Assembly (NCBI GenBank): GCA_964584165.1
Contig: CAZOYW010000007.1
Coordinates: forward strand, 1 to 64,000
DNA: 64,000 bases
Direction: 5' to 3'
Source of the DNA: CAZKCI01 sp964584165
Lineage (GTDB): Bacteria > Auribacterota > Erginobacteria > Erginobacterales > CAZKCI01
Position 1 is the stretch's first letter. Each line of letters opens with the position of its first letter. The position numbers were made by a program, and so were the translations under genes. Positions 16,728 to 24,710 of this stretch are shown in pieces. Under the pieces are notes generated by a model, which was given only the letters and a program-made list of their open reading frames with translations, had not been told where the DNA came from and ran no database searches.

Positions 16728-17531
16728 ATGAAGGCCATCTGGTCGGTCATGCTCATCACCCTGGCGCTGGCTACGGCGGGGGCGGCGGCGGGACGGGAAG
16801 GGCCGGTATTCGACCTCGGCGCCACCGTCTCCCACATCAAGTACGAGGAGCCAGGGTTGATGAACGAGAAGGGGATGATGTACGGCCTGGCCGGGGATTT
16901 CTCCTGGCGGAGCGGGCGCGGGATCATGCTCGGCCTGGAGGCGCGCGGGGCCTACGGACGGGTCGACTACAGCGGAGGGACCTGGGACGGGGCCGAGCTC
17001 ACCATCGACGACATCCCGGACTACCTGCTGGAGGGGCGGGGGCTGGTCGGCTACGACGTCCTCTCCGACGAGATCACCCTCACCCCCTTCGCCGGCCTCG
17101 GCGGCCGCTACCTGAACGACGGCCTCCAGGAGGAATCGTCCGGCGGCTACGAGCGGGAGTCGAACTACTTCTACAGCCCCCTGGGCGCGGAGCTGATCGC
17201 CGAACTCGGCGAGGAATGGACGCTCGCCGTCCGCGTCGAGTACGACGTCTTCTGGCAGGGCCGCCAGATCAGCCACTTCAGCGACGTCTCCTCGGAATAC
17301 AACAACCCGGAAAACGACCAGGACAAGGGGTACGGCCTCAAGGGGTCGTTCCGGCTTGCCTGGAGCGGCGGCGGGAAGGTCGGATTCGCGCTCGAGCCCT
17401 TCGTGAACTACTGGAAGATCGAGGATTCGGAGACGGCCACCCTCACCCAGAACGGCTGGCCGGTGGGCGAGGTGATCGAGCCGAAGAACGAGTCCACCGA
17501 GTTCGGAGCGGCGGTCAAGATTGTTTTCTGA
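16728..17531 (+). CDS. Outer-membrane beta-barrel protein
   Basis: A 267-residue protein with a signal peptide (MKAIWSVMLITLALATAG) and alternating amphipathic strands typical of an outer-membrane barrel, ending in the aromatic C-terminal residue (VKIVF) used for Bam recognition. AAAGGAGG stands 7 bases before the ATG, so this start is preferred over a 49-residue extension to 16581. No specific family or ligand is recognised. It converges on the barrel gene at 17719. Confidence 0.7.
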   Translation: MKAIWSVMLITLALATAGAAAGREGPVFDLGATVSHIKYEEPGLMNEKGMMYGLAGDFSWRSGRGIMLGLEARGAYGRVDYSGGTWDGAELTIDDIPDYLLEGRGLVGYDVLSDEITLTPFAGLGGRYLNDGLQEESSGGYERESNYFYSPLGAELIAELGEEWTLAVRVEYDVFWQGRQISHFSDVSSEYNNPENDQDKGYGLKGSFRLAWSGGGKVGFALEPFVNYWKIEDSETATLTQNGWPVGEVIEPKNESTEFGAAVKIVF

Positions 17532-17544
17532 GAGCGACGCTCCG

Positions 17545-17630
17545 CGCTGCGGGAGCGCCCTTAAGGGCGCGATGCGGGCGGGCCGAGCCGAGATCGCGCC
17601 CGTAAGGGCGCTCCCACAAGGCGCGATGCG
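17545..17630. repeat. GGGAGCGCCC inverted repeats
   Basis: GGGAGCGCCCTTAAGGGCGCGAT near 17559 is mirrored by ATCGCGCCCGTAAGGGCG near 17590, followed by a second GGCGCGATGCGGG. It lies between convergent genes and is a distinct palindromic repeat class. Confidence 0.5.
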
Positions 17631-17678
17631 GGCCGCCGGGGATTACAGCCTTCGGGCCCGCATAACGCCATTGATCAA

Positions 17679-17722
17679 GATTAAACATCAACCCGCCCGC
17701 CGTCGGGCGGGTTGATGTTTAA
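17679..17722. terminator. Bidirectional intrinsic terminator
   Basis: TTAAACATCAACCCGCCCG pairs with CGGGCGGGTTGATGTTTAA around a 4-base loop between the convergent barrel genes. The TTA stop codon of the minus-strand gene is inside the stem. Confidence 0.8.
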
Positions 17723-18294
17723 AAGTAGAGACCGAAGCCCAACCGGAGCTGCATGTGGTCGAGCTTGAGTTCGGCCTTGTCGTCGCCCAGGCCCGTCACC
17801 TCCAGGTCGGGGCGGTGCCAGTTGTAGCGGAACTCGCCCCGGAGAACGGCGATATCGGTGAGCCCGATCTCGGCCCCGACCAGGGCGAAGTAGATCGGGG
17901 CGTCCTTGAGCTTGAGGCCGGAGACGTCGATGTCGTTGAAGCTGTAGCCCGCCCCGCCGCCGCAGTAGGCGTAGAGGACGTCGAGGTCGCCGCCCACCCG
18001 GAGGCAGGCCGTCACCGGGATCAGGGTGACGTCGGCCTTGTCGGCGTCCTTGTACTCGGTCCGGATCCAGTCCCCGCCTACGTCGGCCCGGATGAACTCG
18101 CTCAGCTTGAAGACCACGCCGCCCCCGAAGCCACCGCCGTTGTCGAGGTCGGTGTCGCCGACGCCCTCGAGCTCGCCGTCGAAGCCGAAGGCGAAGAGCC
18201 CGTGGGCCTCGATCCCCGCGGTCTGGGCCGGGGAGACGGCCCCCCAGGCGAGCGCCAGGCCCAAGCCCAGCGCCAGACAGAGCCATTTTTTCAT
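17719..18294 (-). CDS. Outer-membrane beta-barrel protein, paralog A
   Basis: A 191-residue OmpW/OmpA-like eight-strand barrel protein with a signal peptide (MKKWLCLALGLGLALAWG), a glycine-rich CGGGAGYSFND strand, a RGEFRYNWHRPDL strand and a C-terminal FGLYF. It is clearly related to the next gene at 18494: GGGAGYSFN, GEFRYNW and FDHMQLR-type segments correspond in order. GGAGGG is close to the ATG. Function unknown; a small pore or envelope role is likely. Confidence 0.7.
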   Translation of the reverse strand: MKKWLCLALGLGLALAWGAVSPAQTAGIEAHGLFAFGFDGELEGVGDTDLDNGGGFGGGVVFKLSEFIRADVGGDWIRTEYKDADKADVTLIPVTACLRVGGDLDVLYAYCGGGAGYSFNDIDVSGLKLKDAPIYFALVGAEIGLTDIAVLRGEFRYNWHRPDLEVTGLGDDKAELKLDHMQLRLGFGLYF

Positions 18295-18416
18295 ACCCTA
18301 CCCTCCTTGGTTGTTCGCCTGTCCTATAGTATCGACGATTCGGCGGCGGCGCGCATTCGATATTATTTCCTCTCCGCTTTGCGCTCTGAGTTGTAAATAA
18401 GGGAGTCGCCTATACA

Positions 18417-18499
18417 AACGGGGAGCGGCTTCCGCCGCTCCCCGTTTGCCCGTCTAAATATTCCCGTCCCGCTTGATAGCGGGACGCGAATATTTAGAA
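18417..18499. terminator. Tandem hairpins after paralog B
   Basis: Two adjacent hairpins: AAACGGGGAGCGG / CCGCTCCCCGTTT (18417-18448) and TCTAAATATTCCCGTCCCGC / GCGGGACGCGAATATTTAGA (18453-18499). The second contains the TTA stop codon of the minus-strand gene at 18494. Confidence 0.75.
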
Positions 18500-19087
18500 G
18501 TTAAAACCAAGCCCCGCCCTCAGCTGCATGTGGTCAAACTTGACGTCAAACTTCTCATCAGCAATTTTGACGTTCAATTCAGGCTTCATCCAGTTGTAGC
18601 GGAATTCCCCGCGGATGTAGAGGTCCTCGTTCAGGTTAAACTCGGCGCCGCCGCAGGCGAAGTAGACCATGCAATCATCCAGATCGATATCCGATGAACT
18701 GGCGCCCTCAACGTCTAACGAGTTGAAGCTGTAACCCGCGCCGCCACCGGCGTAGAGGAAGACGGACTCCAGGTTGCCGCCGAAACGGAGAGCGGCGCAA
18801 ACCGGTATAAATTGGGCTTTGAGGTCGGACTCGTCATCGCTTTTGGGCTTGTAATAGTCCGCGCCGATGTCGAGCTTGATGTTTTCGTGGAGGCCGAATA
18901 CGAAGGAAGCCCCGCCGCCAAAGGTATCGTCGGCGTTGGATCCCTCGTCCTCGTCATCGTTGAAGTTGAATGCCCAGAGACCGTGGGCTTCCAGGCCGAC
19001 CTTGCTCGCCGCGGCCTCTTCGGCCATGGCCGACGCGCCCCAGCACGCCAGCGCCACGCCCACCGCGAGATAGACCAGTATTCTCAT
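18494..19087 (-). CDS. Outer-membrane beta-barrel protein, paralog B
   Basis: A 197-residue paralog of the protein at 17719, with a signal peptide (MRILVYLAVGVALACWGASAMA), the same AGGGAGYSFNSLDV and RGEFRYNWMKPEL strands and a C-terminal LGFNF. It has more acidic loops (NFNDDEDEGSNADD). AGGAGGGAGC precedes the ATG at 19087. Its coding DNA is visibly less GC-rich than that of paralog A, so the two have diverged in composition as well as sequence. Confidence 0.7.
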   Translation of the reverse strand: MRILVYLAVGVALACWGASAMAEEAAASKVGLEAHGLWAFNFNDDEDEGSNADDTFGGGASFVFGLHENIKLDIGADYYKPKSDDESDLKAQFIPVCAALRFGGNLESVFLYAGGGAGYSFNSLDVEGASSSDIDLDDCMVYFACGGAEFNLNEDLYIRGEFRYNWMKPELNVKIADEKFDVKFDHMQLRAGLGFNF

Positions 19088-19174
19088 GCTCCCTCCTTTT
19101 GCGGGCTCAGGCTCGAGCCCTTTTCGAATTCAGGACACCATAAAATATTTGCGCCATCCGGTGATGGCAAGCAT

Positions 19175-19202
19175 TTTTGATTTTCCTTGGGGGAAATCAA
19201 AA
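19175..19202 (-). terminator. Intrinsic terminator of the TorF-like porin gene
   Basis: TTTTTGATTTTCC pairs with GGAAATCAAAA; read on the minus strand it ends in a T-run just past the stop codon at 19197. Confidence 0.7.
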
Positions 19203-20030
19203 CTCATAGCCCAGGCTGGCGCCGCCCCAGATCCCTTCCTTGGCGGAGCCCGTCTCCTCCCGGAGCCGGTGGTCGACCAGGGCGTAGTATTCCCCGCGAA
19301 CCGCGACATAGGCCCCCGCGATGATATCGGCGCAGAACTCGATCCCGGCGGTCAGGTCGGAAAGGCCGTCCCGGTCCACGCCGAAGTTGGACTCGTTGGA
19401 GTTTGCGGAGGCCCAGCCCATCCCCACCTCGGGCGTGATGGTGATGAAACCGGCCTCGACCTCGTAGGAGACCGAGGGCTTGAGGTAGGTCCCCTTGACC
19501 AGGTCGAAGTCGTAGGAGGCCTGCAGGTTCACCGAGAGGGGAGCGCCCCAGGAGAGGAGGGCCGTGACCTCCTGGGTCTTCTCGTAGTCGCTCAAGGGAT
19601 AGTGGTAGTAAACGTAGCTCAGGGTGGCGGAGAGGTCGTCGATCATGAGGGAGTAGAAGGCCTCGAAGTCGAACTCGTTGAACTCGCCGCGCTCGTCGTG
19701 GTAGTCGGAGAGATCGAGGTTCCCCCAGACCCGCCCGCCCAGGCCGAAGGCCTCGAGCCAGATCTCGGACTGGAAGACCCCTTCCGGGTTGAGCTCCACG
19801 CCCCGCCAGATGTAGGCGGTGTTGACGGCCAGGTCAACTCCGCCGGCGAGCGCCGAGCACTCCTCTTCCTCCGCCGTGCCTTCCTCCGGTCCTCCCGCCT
19901 CCGGGGCGGGAGCTTCCGGGGAGGCAACCTGCTCTCCCGCCGGAGCCGCCTCATCGACGGCCTGGGCCGACGAGAGGCCGGCGGCCAGAAAGATCGCGGC
20001 CCCGAACGCCACAACCACCAGGTTCTTCAT
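19197..20030 (-). CDS. TorF-like putative porin
   Basis: A 277-residue exported protein: signal peptide, an Ala/Glu/Pro-rich linker (residues ~25-58), then a barrel beginning with VNTAYIWRGVELN, the signature of TorF/Gcw_chp-type porins, and ending in SLGYEF. Two consecutive ATGs occur; the second (20030) has better spacing from GGAGGG and gives MKNLVVVAFG. The frame to 20075 lacks a site. It is the third of three same-direction barrel genes, each with its own terminator, so they are probably separately transcribed. Confidence 0.7.
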   Translation of the reverse strand: MKNLVVVAFGAAIFLAAGLSSAQAVDEAAPAGEQVASPEAPAPEAGGPEEGTAEEEECSALAGGVDLAVNTAYIWRGVELNPEGVFQSEIWLEAFGLGGRVWGNLDLSDYHDERGEFNEFDFEAFYSLMIDDLSATLSYVYYHYPLSDYEKTQEVTALLSWGAPLSVNLQASYDFDLVKGTYLKPSVSYEVEAGFITITPEVGMGWASANSNESNFGVDRDGLSDLTAGIEFCADIIAGAYVAVRGEYYALVDHRLREETGSAKEGIWGGASLGYEF

Positions 20031-20192
20031 CATCCTCCCTCCTTGGTTACGGTCGCTTATCCGCTTCCACCGCAAATGGTAGGGGAACGCCGCCGCGCGC
20101 GCAACTCGAATCTAACCTCCGCCGGTTGTCGGCCCGGACTGTGTCCGGGCGGCGGTTTTCGGCCCCTATCCATCTATCGCCGCGCCGGGGGG

Positions 20193-21968
20193 TCAGAAGA
20201 TCCAGTTGACCAGCGCCCCCGCCAGCGTCGCGGTGAGGACCATGATCCCCGAGGCCCGGAGGGTGTCCCGGATGCCGAACTCCTTGATGAAGACGGCGAA
20301 GGTGGCGACGCAGGGGAAGAACATGGAGAGAACCACCGTCGCCGTCACCAGTTGCTTGCCGCTCAGGTTGAGCGGCGCCAGCAGCCCCACCGCCACGTCC
20401 TTGCGCAGGAAGCCGATCAGGATCGCCGCGACCGACTGGCGGGGGAGCCCCCAGAGGCGGGTCACCACCGGGGCGAAGAAGCCGGCGATGGCGTCGAAGA
20501 ACCCCACGGAATAAAGGAGGTTGATCACGAGGACGCCGATGAAGATGACCGGCACCGCTTCGCGCAGGAACCCCCAGATCCTCACCCAGACCTTGGCCAG
20601 GAACGGCCCCGGGGGCGGGAGGCGGTAGTGGGGGATCTCGATGATCAGCTCCGGCTCGTAGCCCTTGACCGCGACCCGGAGGATCGCCCCCAGGAGAAAC
20701 CAGGCCAGGACGAGGGCGAGGTAGACCGCGGCCACGTAGATACCCCCCTTCTCGCCCACCAGGCCGAAGATCATCGCCTGGAGGGCCGCGCAGGGCACGG
20801 CGATCGAGATCATGACCGCGGCGATGAAGCGCTCCTTGCGGCTCTCCAGTATCCGGGTGGCGAGGAGGGCGGGCACGTTGCAGCCGAGCCCGAGGAGGTT
20901 GGGGATGATCGCGTAGCCGTGGAGCCCCACTCGGTGCATCAGGGAGTCGAGGAGGACGGCGAGGCGGGGGAGGTAGCCGAAATCCTCGAGGAAGCTCAAG
21001 ACGGCGTAGAAGGAGGCGACGTAGGGGAGGACCATGGCGAACTCGATGTAGGGGACGGTGGTGAGCAGCCCCAGCGACTGGCGGAAATCGATCCTCCCCT
21101 CGAACAGCTTCCCGATCAGAAGGTTGTGGAGAAGGCCATCTTGGCCCAGGAGGGCGGAGAGGCGGTAGAGGAGCGGGGCGTAGAGGCGCTCGAAGACGGG
21201 GTCGGCGAGATGGGAGATGATCCCCTCCCCGATCAGGCGGATGATCTTGAAGGCGGCGAGGAGGACCGCGGCGGCCAGGAGGAGGCCGGAGACGGGCTGG
21301 ACGGAGAGGTCGGAGAGGCGCTGAAGGAAGGTGTGGCGGCGGGGGGTGAGCGTCTGGCAGGCGGCGACGATCCTCCCGATCTCCCGCCAGCGCTCCTCGC
21401 TCCCGGAGGGCGGGCGGGAAGCGGCGCGGGATCGGTTGAGCGCGGCGACCAGGCCGTGGACCCCCTCGCCGGTCGCGCCGGCGGTGGCGACGACTGGGAC
21501 GCCGAGCAGCCCCTCCAGCCTTCCGGGGTCGATCGCGATCCCGCGGTGGGCGGTCTCGTCCCAGAGGTTCAGGGCGACCACGACCGGGACGTTTTTCTCC
21601 AGGAGCTGCAGGGTGAGGCCGAGGTTCCGCTCCAGGTTGGTGGAGTCGACCACGTCGACGATGACGTCCGCTCCCGCGATGATCTCGCAGGCCGCCCGCT
21701 CCGCTTCCGAGACGGGTTCGAGCGAGTAGACGCCCGGGGCGTCGATCACCTCGATCTCCTCACCCGGAAGGAGGAGGGGGGAGGCGCCCTCCGGGGCCGG
21801 AAGGGGGACCCGGAGCCGCCCGCGGGTGTAGCCGACCGTGGTCCCCGGATAGTTGGAGACGACGACCCGGACGCCGGTCAGGCGGTGGAAGAGCATCGAC
21901 TTGCCGACGTTGGGGTTGCCGGCAAGGACGATGCGCTGCGCAGGCCGCGGATCTTCCGCCTTGTTCAC
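20193..21968 (-). CDS. feoB: Ferrous iron transport protein B
   Basis: A 591-residue protein with an N-terminal G domain (G1 GNPNVGKS at 17-24, DAPGVYS as G3, NLWDE as G4) and a polytopic transport domain containing two Gate regions (for example LGLGCNVPALLATRILESRKERF). FeoB imports Fe2+ driven by or gated through its GTPase. It is shorter than E. coli FeoB (773) and lacks the long C-terminal tail. It is the last gene of a fur-feoA-feoB operon. Confidence 0.93.
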   Translation of the reverse strand: MNKAEDPRPAQRIVLAGNPNVGKSMLFHRLTGVRVVVSNYPGTTVGYTRGRLRVPLPAPEGASPLLLPGEEIEVIDAPGVYSLEPVSEAERAACEIIAGADVIVDVVDSTNLERNLGLTLQLLEKNVPVVVALNLWDETAHRGIAIDPGRLEGLLGVPVVATAGATGEGVHGLVAALNRSRAASRPPSGSEERWREIGRIVAACQTLTPRRHTFLQRLSDLSVQPVSGLLLAAAVLLAAFKIIRLIGEGIISHLADPVFERLYAPLLYRLSALLGQDGLLHNLLIGKLFEGRIDFRQSLGLLTTVPYIEFAMVLPYVASFYAVLSFLEDFGYLPRLAVLLDSLMHRVGLHGYAIIPNLLGLGCNVPALLATRILESRKERFIAAVMISIAVPCAALQAMIFGLVGEKGGIYVAAVYLALVLAWFLLGAILRVAVKGYEPELIIEIPHYRLPPPGPFLAKVWVRIWGFLREAVPVIFIGVLVINLLYSVGFFDAIAGFFAPVVTRLWGLPRQSVAAILIGFLRKDVAVGLLAPLNLSGKQLVTATVVLSMFFPCVATFAVFIKEFGIRDTLRASGIMVLTATLAGALVNWIF

Positions 21969-22029
21969 GGAGCGTTTCTATTTCTCCGGTCGGGCCGGGA
22001 GCGGGCGCGGCGATCGGCACGACCACTGA

Positions 22030-22293
22030 TCACTGATTACTGATCACTGTTTTCCCTGTCTCCACCGCCACCTTCTCCGCCATCCCGTGGCCGAGGGCGA
22101 TCCGCGTCCCCCCGACCTGGATGACCACCGGGCCGCGGAGGGGAAGGCCGCTGATCTTGGCGACCATCTCCCCGACCCGGAGCCCCATCGATTCCAGGCG
22201 CTGGCGGAGGCCGGGGCCAGAACGGACGGAGGCGATCCGCCCACGGCCGCCCGGCGGTAGCTCGGTTAACGCGACGATGTGGCTCAACCCCAT
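22030..22293 (-). CDS. feoA: Ferrous iron transport protein A
   Basis: An 87-residue SH3-like FeoA domain: ALTELPPGGRGRIASV, LRQRLESMGLRVGEMV and a VIQVGGTRIALGHGMAEKV end, all typical. It is a cytosolic partner needed for FeoB function. It lies 27 bases after fur and 61 bases before feoB. The GATCACTGATTACTGATCAC repeat fills part of the feoA-feoB gap (about 22021-22049). Confidence 0.9.
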   Translation of the reverse strand: MGLSHIVALTELPPGGRGRIASVRSGPGLRQRLESMGLRVGEMVAKISGLPLRGPVVIQVGGTRIALGHGMAEKVAVETGKTVISNQ

Positions 22294-22320
22294 AGGCGTT
22301 CCTGTCCCGCGATCGCGGGC

Positions 22321-22776
22321 CTATCGCCGGGGCGACCGGCGCTTTTCGGCAGCCGCGCACTGGGCGCAGAGGCCGGTGACCTCCACCTTGTGGCCGCGGG
22401 CCTCGAAGCGGCGGGAGTGGCAGACGCTCTGGAGCTCGCGCTCCAGGGCCGGGCGGCGGAACTCGATCACCGCCCCGCAGTGGAGGCAGATCAGGTGCTC
22501 GTGGTGGCGGGCCTCCAGGGCGTTCTCATAGTGGGCGTGGCGGTCGGTGAAGGCCACCGGGCGGAGGATCCCCCCCTCGACAAGGAGGGGGAGCGAGCGG
22601 TAGACCGTCCCCCGGGAGAGGCGCGAGCCACACCGGCGCAGGTCGAAGACCAGCGTCTCCACATCGAAGTGCCCGGACCGCCCGGCCACTGCCCTCAAGA
22701 TCTCCCGCCGGCCGCGGGTGAGCTTGAGCCCCCGCCGGGCCAGGAAGGCGTGGAATTGTCGCTCGGCCGTCTCCAT
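22321..22776 (-). CDS. fur: Fur family metalloregulator
   Basis: A 151-residue Fur-type repressor: winged helix with LKLTRGRREILRAV and SRGTVYRSLPLLVEGGIL, a metal-binding HHEH (91-94), and two CxxC zinc motifs (C97/C100 and C137/C140). It should sense Fe2+ and repress iron uptake. It is the first gene of fur-feoA-feoB, with a palindrome seven bases upstream of the start, which argues for autoregulation. Mn- or Zn-sensing subfamilies cannot be excluded from sequence alone. Confidence 0.9.
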   Translation of the reverse strand: METAERQFHAFLARRGLKLTRGRREILRAVAGRSGHFDVETLVFDLRRCGSRLSRGTVYRSLPLLVEGGILRPVAFTDRHAHYENALEARHHEHLICLHCGAVIEFRRPALERELQSVCHSRRFEARGHKVEVTGLCAQCAAAEKRRSPRR

Positions 22777-22782
22777 ATGCGA

Positions 22783-22799
22783 ATGAGACTAATTCTCAT
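22783..22799. promoter_or_regulatory. Putative Fur box
   Basis: The 17-base near-palindrome ATGAGACTAATTCTCAT (TGAGA-n-TTAG-TCTCA on the other strand) lies just before the fur start and resembles a 7-1-7 Fur operator. It would control the fur-feoAB operon. Confidence 0.6.
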
Positions 22800-22881
22800 C
22801 GGGAATATACTCCCGCCCCCCTCCCCCGTCAAGGCCCGAATGGCGCCATTCCTGCCCCCCCTTATTTAATCTCAGCGGCGA

Positions 22882-22961
22882 TTGTAGGCCGGTTCTGCGA
22901 ACCGGCGCTGTAGGCCGGTCCTGCGAACCGGCGCGCTGTAGGCCGGTTCTATGAACCGGCG
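22882..22961. repeat. Three tandem GTAGGCCGGTT palindromes
   Basis: Three ~26-base copies of TGTAGGCCGGTTCTGCGAACCGGCG, each itself a hairpin, stand head to tail within the 445-base gene-free stretch 22777-23221. The rest of that stretch holds the Fur box, GCGGCGCC-type palindromes near 23030-23095 and a GCGCCCCGAA hairpin at 23101-23127. There are no unique spacers, so it is not a CRISPR array. Confidence 0.6.
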
Positions 22962-23100
22962 CTCCGGTCGGCCCATTCTCCGCCTCCGGCCCCGCGGGCT
23001 GCCGACTCCGCTTTCGGAGTGCGGCGGCACGACGCCGCTCTGAGTCGCTCCGCCGCCCCCCCGCGATACTAAAGCGGCGCCCTGGCGCCGCACTCCAAAG

Positions 23101-23127
23101 CGCCCCGAAAATAATTCGGGGCGCGGG
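23101..23127. repeat. GCGCCCCGAA hairpin
   Basis: CGCCCCGAA / TTCGGGGCG with a short AT loop, about 95 bases upstream of the histone-like gene. It has no T-run, so terminator function is doubtful. Confidence 0.4.
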
Positions 23128-23221
23128 CCCCCACCGCGTAACTGAGGCCTTACCGACCCGGCGCGATTTTACTTCCCCTTTTCCGACCGATTCGTGTATG
23201 CTGAAGGCTAGGAGGTGTCAT

Positions 23222-23749
23222 ATGGCTGAAGAGAAAATCGAAATTTTGGAAAACGAGGAGGAGAAGCCCCTCGCCAAGACGGGCAAGGGCGGGAAGAAGG
23301 GCCGGGGCAAGGCTAAAGGCAAGGGCAAGGGCCGGAAAGCCGCCCGCAAGGGAGCGAAGAAGGCCGCTGCGCCGGAGGCGCCGAAGAAGGGCCGGAAACG
23401 GGGACGCCGGGCGAAGGGCAAGGCCGGGAAAAAGGCTCAGCCCACCGCCGCGGTGAAGCTCCCTTCTCCCGAGGGCGGGGACTCCCAGCCGATCTGGTAT
23501 CAGTACGCCGCCCGGCCCCAGGAGCCGGTGACCAAGCGCCCGTCCATCCCCACCGAGGTTAAGATCGGGAACGTGGTGGCCTGGCTCACCGATTCCGGGC
23601 GCGACCGCTGCGGAGTGGTGCGCGGCTTCCAGGCCGACGCCGCCCTGATCGACGTGGGCGACCGGATCGAATCGATCCGCCTCTCCCGCCTCCAGGTCGT
23701 CGCCGAGAAGGAAGAGAAGGAGAAGAAGGCCAAGAAGGGGAAGAAGTAA
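23222..23749 (+). CDS. Lysine-rich histone-H1-like protein with C-terminal beta domain
   Basis: A 175-residue protein: an acidic start (MAEEKIEILENEEEK), a Lys/Gly/Ala/Arg-rich disordered region (residues ~22-83) like bacterial histone H1 homologs, then a ~50-residue folded segment (KIGNVVAWLTDSGRDRC through RLSRLQVV) with the look of an SH3- or KOW-like beta domain, and a Lys/Glu tail. AGGAGGTG gives a strong ribosome binding site 6 bases before ATG 23222; the upstream ATG at 23198 is rejected. DNA or RNA binding is likely from composition; the specific role is unknown. Confidence 0.65.
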   Translation: MAEEKIEILENEEEKPLAKTGKGGKKGRGKAKGKGKGRKAARKGAKKAAAPEAPKKGRKRGRRAKGKAGKKAQPTAAVKLPSPEGGDSQPIWYQYAARPQEPVTKRPSIPTEVKIGNVVAWLTDSGRDRCGVVRGFQADAALIDVGDRIESIRLSRLQVVAEKEEKEKKAKKGKK

Positions 23750-23756
23750 CCCTTCC

Positions 23757-23842
23757 GAAAAGGAGTATTGGGGCGATGGGGTAGCGGAGCGGCGCCGGCA
23801 GGCGTTGCTCCATCACTCCAACGCTCTAATACTCCTTTCCTT
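23757..23842. repeat. Imperfect inverted repeat AAAGGAGTATTGG
   Basis: AAAAGGAGTATTGGGGCGATGG near 23758 and CCATCACTCCAACGC...AATACTCCTTT ending near 23842 form a long imperfect stem after the histone-like gene. Confidence 0.5.
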
Positions 23843-23973
23843 TATAGATCCGGCGCATCCTGTTCGTCCGGCCCTCTTCATCTCAAGCTGGCCGGAGCGA
23901 CCGATTCCTCACCGCCGAGAGCTATTAAGGGGAGCACGAAACAGTTGCCCTAGAAGCTCAGGGTGAACGCGCC

Positions 23974-24516
23974 ATGAGAGGCGAACTGCTCCCGATAGAA
24001 AGGATCGAATCCAAGATTCTCCTGCTCCGCGGGCAGAAGGTGATGCTGGATCGGGATCTCGCGGCTCTATATGGAATTCGAACGAGCATGTTGAAACGCG
24101 CAGTCCTGCGGAACGCGAGTCGGTTCCCGAGTGACTTTATGTTTCGCCTTGAACGCCAAGAGATTGCGATTTTGAGGTGCCAAATTGGCACCTCAAAATC
24201 CGACCCGCGCGGAGGTTTGCGCTATGCTCCAATGGCCTTTACGGAGCAGGGCGTGGCGATGCTGTCGAGCGTCCTCAATAGTCAACGCGCTATTCAAGTG
24301 AATATCGCCGTCATGCGAGCCTTTATCCGGCTTCGGCAGATTCTGGCCACTCATGGCGATCTAGCGAGAAAACTGGACGAACTGGAGAGTAAATACGACA
24401 CCCAGTTCCGCGTCGTTTTCGACGCCCTGCGCCGACTGATGAATCCTTCTCGGCGTCCCAGGAGACAGATTGGTTTCACCGTGCGGGAAAGACGCGCCGC
24501 TTATCGCCTCCGTTAG
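23974..24516 (+). CDS. ORF6N domain protein
   Basis: A 180-residue protein with the ORF6N domain at residues ~8-90: IERIESKILLLRGQKVMLDRDLAALYGI, NASRFPSDFMFRL and MAFTEQGVAMLSSVL, followed by a helical region (VNIAVMRAFIRLRQIL). ORF6N proteins are DNA-binding proteins common in phages and near restriction systems. The GC content is lower than its neighbours, which suggests recent acquisition. A short possible helicase/restriction remnant follows at 24537. Confidence 0.85.
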   Translation: MRGELLPIERIESKILLLRGQKVMLDRDLAALYGIRTSMLKRAVLRNASRFPSDFMFRLERQEIAILRCQIGTSKSDPRGGLRYAPMAFTEQGVAMLSSVLNSQRAIQVNIAVMRAFIRLRQILATHGDLARKLDELESKYDTQFRVVFDALRRLMNPSRRPRRQIGFTVRERRAAYRLR

Positions 24517-24536
24517 GTGCGCCGGAGGTCTTCGCG

Positions 24537-24590
24537 ATGATCTCCAAGGCATACCAGACGGAAGCGCTGGACTGGCTGGAGGCATTTTAA
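24537..24590 (+). pseudogene. Possible N-terminal remnant of a helicase/restriction subunit
   Basis: A 17-codon frame, MISKAYQTEALDWLEAF, with GGAGG upstream. It reads like the beginning of a type III restriction or DEAD-type helicase subunit and then meets a stop. The following 120 bases hold no continuing frame. It is adjacent to the ORF6N gene. The identification rests on a very short match. Confidence 0.25.
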
Positions 24591-24710
24591 AAGGTGAAAG
24601 CAGCAAGAGTATTAGACCATGACTGATCCGGCGGGGACCGGAATCACAATCCTCGCCAGCGACGCCAAAGACTCGTAGACGAAAGCCACTTTTATAAAGG
24701 AGGAAAAGCG

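Noticed and set aside
19086..22043. 985-residue plus-strand frame across the porin and feoB genes
   Set aside because: Antisense shadow: composition is Glu/Gly/Asp/Arg low complexity and it crosses real genes and intergenic repeats.
22882..22961. Possible CRISPR array
   Set aside because: The three units are palindromic and abut each other without unique spacers; no cas genes are in the window.
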